From the NCBI GenBank assembly GCA_028284565.1, contig JANQRM010000658.1, positions 1-7,961 on the forward strand: a stretch of 7,961 nucleotides of DNA, given 5' to 3'. This DNA comes from Anaerolineae bacterium (GTDB lineage Bacteria > Chloroflexota > Anaerolineae > Aggregatilineales > Phototrophicaceae). The position numbers and the translations under genes were made by a program. Below, in pieces: positions 5,367-7,961 of this stretch (within the stretch, counting starts at the first letter, position 1; every line of letters starts with the position of its first letter). Under the pieces are notes generated by a model. That model saw only the letters and a list, made by a program, of their open reading frames with translations. It made no database searches and was not told the DNA's origin.

Positions 5367-5411
5367 AATAAAGAATCACTCGTGTCTCTCTAAGCAGACA
5401 ACCGAGTGATT
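5366..5411 (-). terminator. Intrinsic terminator of the SnoaL-like gene
   Basis: Perfect 9-bp arms AATCACTCG and CGAGTGATT (5374-5382 and 5403-5411) enclose a second 5-bp stem TGTCT/AGACA with an 8-nt loop and a 2-nt bulge. On the minus strand the hairpin is followed by CTTTATTT (5373-5366). It lies 28 bases after the stop of the 130-aa gene, and its T tract touches the methyltransferase -10 region. Confidence 0.75.
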
Positions 5412-5439
5412 AGGTTAACTATGACTACAGAAGATTGAT

Positions 5440-5832
5440 TTATTGAAGTTGCGCCGATGTCGTTTTAAATAGCACTTCGTTTACAATCACCCCATCCTCA
5501 ATCTGGAAGACAGACACCATCCGTATATGCAATTCCACCGGAGCCAGCATATTTTGGCGCATATAGTCATCGCCTGTAAACGCCGTACCCTGATAAATAT
5601 ATTCCGCAATCACAACATCCTCACCAAGCGGAATCAGATTCAACACGTCGATCTCATCACCTAAAATATCACCAACCTCAGCAAAGTATGAGTGGAGTGC
5701 AGATTGACTCCAATCCTGTGTTGTTAGATATTCCGAGACGACTGCCACTGATGACTGACCCTCATTTGCCTGTGCCATACCCAAACTAGCGAACATCAAT
5801 ACAACAAATAACAAGAGTGTTTTGGTTTTCAT
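5440..5832 (-). CDS. Secreted SnoaL/NTF2-like protein, 130 aa
   Basis: Residues 1-22 form a signal peptide: basic MKTK, then a hydrophobic core, then an A-x-A cleavage site (A20-Q-A22), so the mature protein of about 108 aa should be exported. The mature part resembles the small cone-shaped SnoaL/NTF2-like fold. It has an initial helix (SSVAVVSEYL), a middle strand DVVIAEYIYQGTAFTGDDY (72-90), then ELHIRMVSVFQIEDGVIVNEVLF (100-122), which matches the family's paired C-terminal strands with the ED-G-x-I turn. Family members include ester cyclases and non-catalytic binding proteins; catalytic residues cannot be assigned here. GGGA (5842-5839) lies before the ATG. The gene ends at a strong terminator, so it appears monocistronic. 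The signal peptide is more certain than the fold assignment. Confidence 0.75.
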   Translation of the reverse strand: MKTKTLLLFVVLMFASLGMAQANEGQSSVAVVSEYLTTQDWSQSALHSYFAEVGDILGDEIDVLNLIPLGEDVVIAEYIYQGTAFTGDDYMRQNMLAPVELHIRMVSVFQIEDGVIVNEVLFKTTSAQLQ

Positions 5833-5924
5833 GAGCTTCCCTATTGGCTAATGAACTGATACTTCTACCCTATCGACAAGGTGGTGGTAGAGTCAGTGAC
5901 CAAAAGGCGTATTCGGGGTTGATT
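5833..5924. other. Intergenic gap between the LuxR-type regulator and the SnoaL-like gene
   Basis: The 92-base gap has no clear intrinsic terminator and no convincing promoter. A loose CTACC...GGTAG inverted repeat near 5873-5898 is the only structure seen. The SnoaL-like gene may be transcribed from within this gap or by readthrough from the regulator. Confidence 0.3.
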
Positions 5925-7961
5925 TTAGGGGAGTAGCTTGAGGGTTCGGGCTTTGGCAACCGCTTGAGTTCGATTGTTCACGTGGAGTTTGCCAAAAATA
6001 TTGTTGTTGTGCTTCTTAACTGTCCCCAAACTGACAATGAGTTGTTGGGCAATTTCTCGGTTGGAATACCCTTCTGCAATTAGCGCGAGGACTTCCAATT
6101 CCCGTTGACTCAGCGGTTCAATTAATCCTTGATTGCCTTCACCACTAGCCTCTACAGATTGAAAACGAGCGATTAAATCCAACACCACAGCTTGCAAATC
6201 AAGCTGCGTTCCTGCATCCCAATATTGCTGATATGCCTCTTCACCGAGTTCAGCTTTCAATTTAGAGATACTGTCTAGGACAGGCGACCATGATTCGAGA
6301 TACTTAGCATGAGTGCCGGGAGTAGTAAACGCTAAGGCAAGCAGTTGTACAGAGGCTTCGGCATCCCCTTCGTAAGCCAGCACCAATGCCGACGGAGGAA
6401 GAACTTGTGTTAAAAAGAGGTGTGAATAACTTGATGGGAGAGCTTCCAAAGCATTCACAAGATAAGTTTTCGCTTCGTCAAATTCCTCCAGACTACAATA
6501 GGTTAGACTTAACCCCATTTCCGAATTAAATATCGAACGCTTGAACTCCCATGATTCGGCTCGGTTATCGTGAAAAATCGTTTTGGCGCGCTGATAATCC
6601 CCATCCAACAGTGCCAAATAGCCTACATTCCGAAAGGTCCATCGCATCTCGTGCTTCCGTAGCCCTTTCGATTGCGCAATCAATGCGACAGCTTCTGCAC
6701 TAAAATAGTGAGCTTTGGACAAATCACCCTGCAATCGCATTAAACTGGATAGCACCCCCCCACTGGCTATGATCCCCGGCGGCGCACCAATTTTTACTCG
6801 CAAATCATAGGCTTCTTGGATGTATGACTCTGCACCGTAGAAATCGCCTGTGATATCAAAACTCAAAAGCCCCAGATACTGATAAGCCGTAGCTAATCCA
6901 CTAGTATGTTCAATATCTTGTGTCACATCGCGATGTAGGTGCCATAAACGTAAACTCTGCTCAGGTTCCAAATGTCGATGATAAATAAATGCTAAACAGC
7001 GATAGGCAAAAGCAATCATAAACTGATCGCCAACTGATTGATAATAGGCAAGTGCTTTTTTGGCGTAATCAATTGGGTCTGCTGAGATGGGATCAAGGAT
7101 GTGGATACCTGCCAGATTCAGCATACAATCAGCTTGGTCTTTTTCTGTCCCAAATCGTTTGGCAAGTTCAAGGGCTTCTTCAGCCTGTGGACGCGAGTGG
7201 GGTGATGATTGTATTGCAGCGTGTTGATTAAGAATACGCGCCCAAATTGCAGGAAAAGCCTCTGAAATGTGAGGAGCCAACTGATCTCGCGCATATCGAA
7301 AGAATTCCTCCCCTTCCCACCAGCGATTCCGTACCGCGAAGTACAGTCGGAAGGCAAACATGGCATCCACAATCCATTCATAATGTCCCTGCTCCGCTCC
7401 CCAACGCCATGCAATACGAATGTTTTCCATATCCAATTCGATTTCACCCACTGCTTCTAATTGCCTACGCCCTTTGAGGTCAGCTTCCCGCATTGTGATA
7501 AAGTTCAGATAATACTGACAATGAGCATCCTGTGTTGTTATCTTGTCGCCACTCGCTTCGAGTTTCGCATTCGCAAATTGTCGCAAGAGTTCATGCATAT
7601 CATAGCGACCTGCTTCACGAATCCGCAGAAGTGATTTATCAACGAGTGAGGACAACGTTTGTAGAGTGGCGTTTGTCACTTGTTGCGCCGCTTCGAGCGA
7701 AAAGCTCCCCCAAAAGACGGATAACTTCATAAAGACAGCTTGCTCTACCTCCGTAAGGCGTTCCCATGTATGCTCAAAAACCGCATGGACACTCCGATGC
7801 CGTTCCTTCACATTGCGGTGAGGCGATTCCAAAAAGCCCAAACTCTGTTGAATCGAGTTGGCAATATCCCCACACGCCAAATTCTTTAACCATGCCGTCG
7901 CCAGCTCAATGCCCAAGGGCATCCCCTCGACCAATCGGCAGATTCGCAACACACAATCTTT
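5925..7961 (-). CDS. STAND-ATPase/TPR/LuxR-type transcription regulator, C-terminal 678 aa (N-terminus outside window)
   Basis: The frame is open to the window edge (residues K-D-C-V precede a possible internal GTG), so the gene continues beyond 7961. Residues about 5-22 carry the EGMPLGIELA motif that ends the NB-ARC/STAND nucleotide-binding module; the Walker motifs must lie outside. Residues about 45-130 are the following winged-helix region (FEHTWERLTEVEQAVFMKLS, DKSLLRI, RYDMHELLRQFA). Residues about 150-600 form a long TPR-like solenoid. The last 62 residues are a LuxR/GerE helix-turn-helix (LSQRELEVLALIAEGYSNRE, then TVKKH and NNRTQAVAKAR). In this MalT-like design an inducer or partner bound by the solenoid releases the ATPase, letting the protein oligomerise and activate transcription. 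The target is unknown; the downstream SnoaL-like gene on the same strand is the nearest candidate. Confidence 0.93.
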   Translation of the reverse strand, partial: KDCVLRICRLVEGMPLGIELATAWLKNLACGDIANSIQQSLGFLESPHRNVKERHRSVHAVFEHTWERLTEVEQAVFMKLSVFWGSFSLEAAQQVTNATLQTLSSLVDKSLLRIREAGRYDMHELLRQFANAKLEASGDKITTQDAHCQYYLNFITMREADLKGRRQLEAVGEIELDMENIRIAWRWGAEQGHYEWIVDAMFAFRLYFAVRNRWWEGEEFFRYARDQLAPHISEAFPAIWARILNQHAAIQSSPHSRPQAEEALELAKRFGTEKDQADCMLNLAGIHILDPISADPIDYAKKALAYYQSVGDQFMIAFAYRCLAFIYHRHLEPEQSLRLWHLHRDVTQDIEHTSGLATAYQYLGLLSFDITGDFYGAESYIQEAYDLRVKIGAPPGIIASGGVLSSLMRLQGDLSKAHYFSAEAVALIAQSKGLRKHEMRWTFRNVGYLALLDGDYQRAKTIFHDNRAESWEFKRSIFNSEMGLSLTYCSLEEFDEAKTYLVNALEALPSSYSHLFLTQVLPPSALVLAYEGDAEASVQLLALAFTTPGTHAKYLESWSPVLDSISKLKAELGEEAYQQYWDAGTQLDLQAVVLDLIARFQSVEASGEGNQGLIEPLSQRELEVLALIAEGYSNREIAQQLIVSLGTVKKHNNNIFGKLHVNNRTQAVAKARTLKLLP

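Noticed and set aside
7950..7952. GTG as the start of the LuxR-type regulator
   Set aside because: It sits within the last part of the NB-ARC module, and the frame continues to the window edge; a start there would remove the ATPase.

Overview
The window is bacterial chromosome of moderate G+C with short intergenic gaps. It contains protein genes of several unrelated functions and four tRNA genes. The large STAND-ATPase/TPR/LuxR regulator, the stand-alone TPR protein and the modular synthetase end recall environmental, multicellular-type bacteria such as Chloroflexota. That is an impression of style, not a marker-based assignment. None of the four tRNA genes encodes its CCA end.

Layout: 1-954 (+) is the 3' end of a modular NRPS/PKS-type gene: the tail of a carrier domain followed by a terminating thioesterase. 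Next comes a tRNA-Leu(UAA) on the minus strand (1126-1207) with a near-consensus promoter and its own terminator. Divergent from it is a 113-aa orphan gene (1313-1654, +). Convergent with that is a GT4-type glycosyltransferase (1668-2774, -), preceded by a small membrane-anchored protein with a very acidic tail (2840-3127, -). On the plus strand at 3236-3331 is a 96-nt tRNA that folds as a selenocysteine tRNA (anticodon UCA, 6-bp D stem with a 4-nt loop, long variable arm), so the host probably decodes UGA as selenocysteine.

The rest is all on the minus strand. A TPR protein (3342-4262) lies just downstream of a tRNA-Pro(UGG)/tRNA-Gly(UCC) pair (4370-4443, 4294-4364) driven by a strong promoter. 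Upstream of those are a SAM methyltransferase (4490-5323), a secreted SnoaL/NTF2-like protein (5440-5832) and the C-terminal 678 residues of a STAND/TPR/LuxR transcription regulator (5925 to the window end).

These genes do not form one obvious pathway. The two most notable points are the thioesterase, which has Cys in place of the nucleophilic Ser and Phe where the catalytic His is expected, and the selenocysteine tRNA, which has an apparent G-G mismatch at the eighth acceptor pair. I see no CRISPR array, insertion sequence, phage gene or clear defence system.
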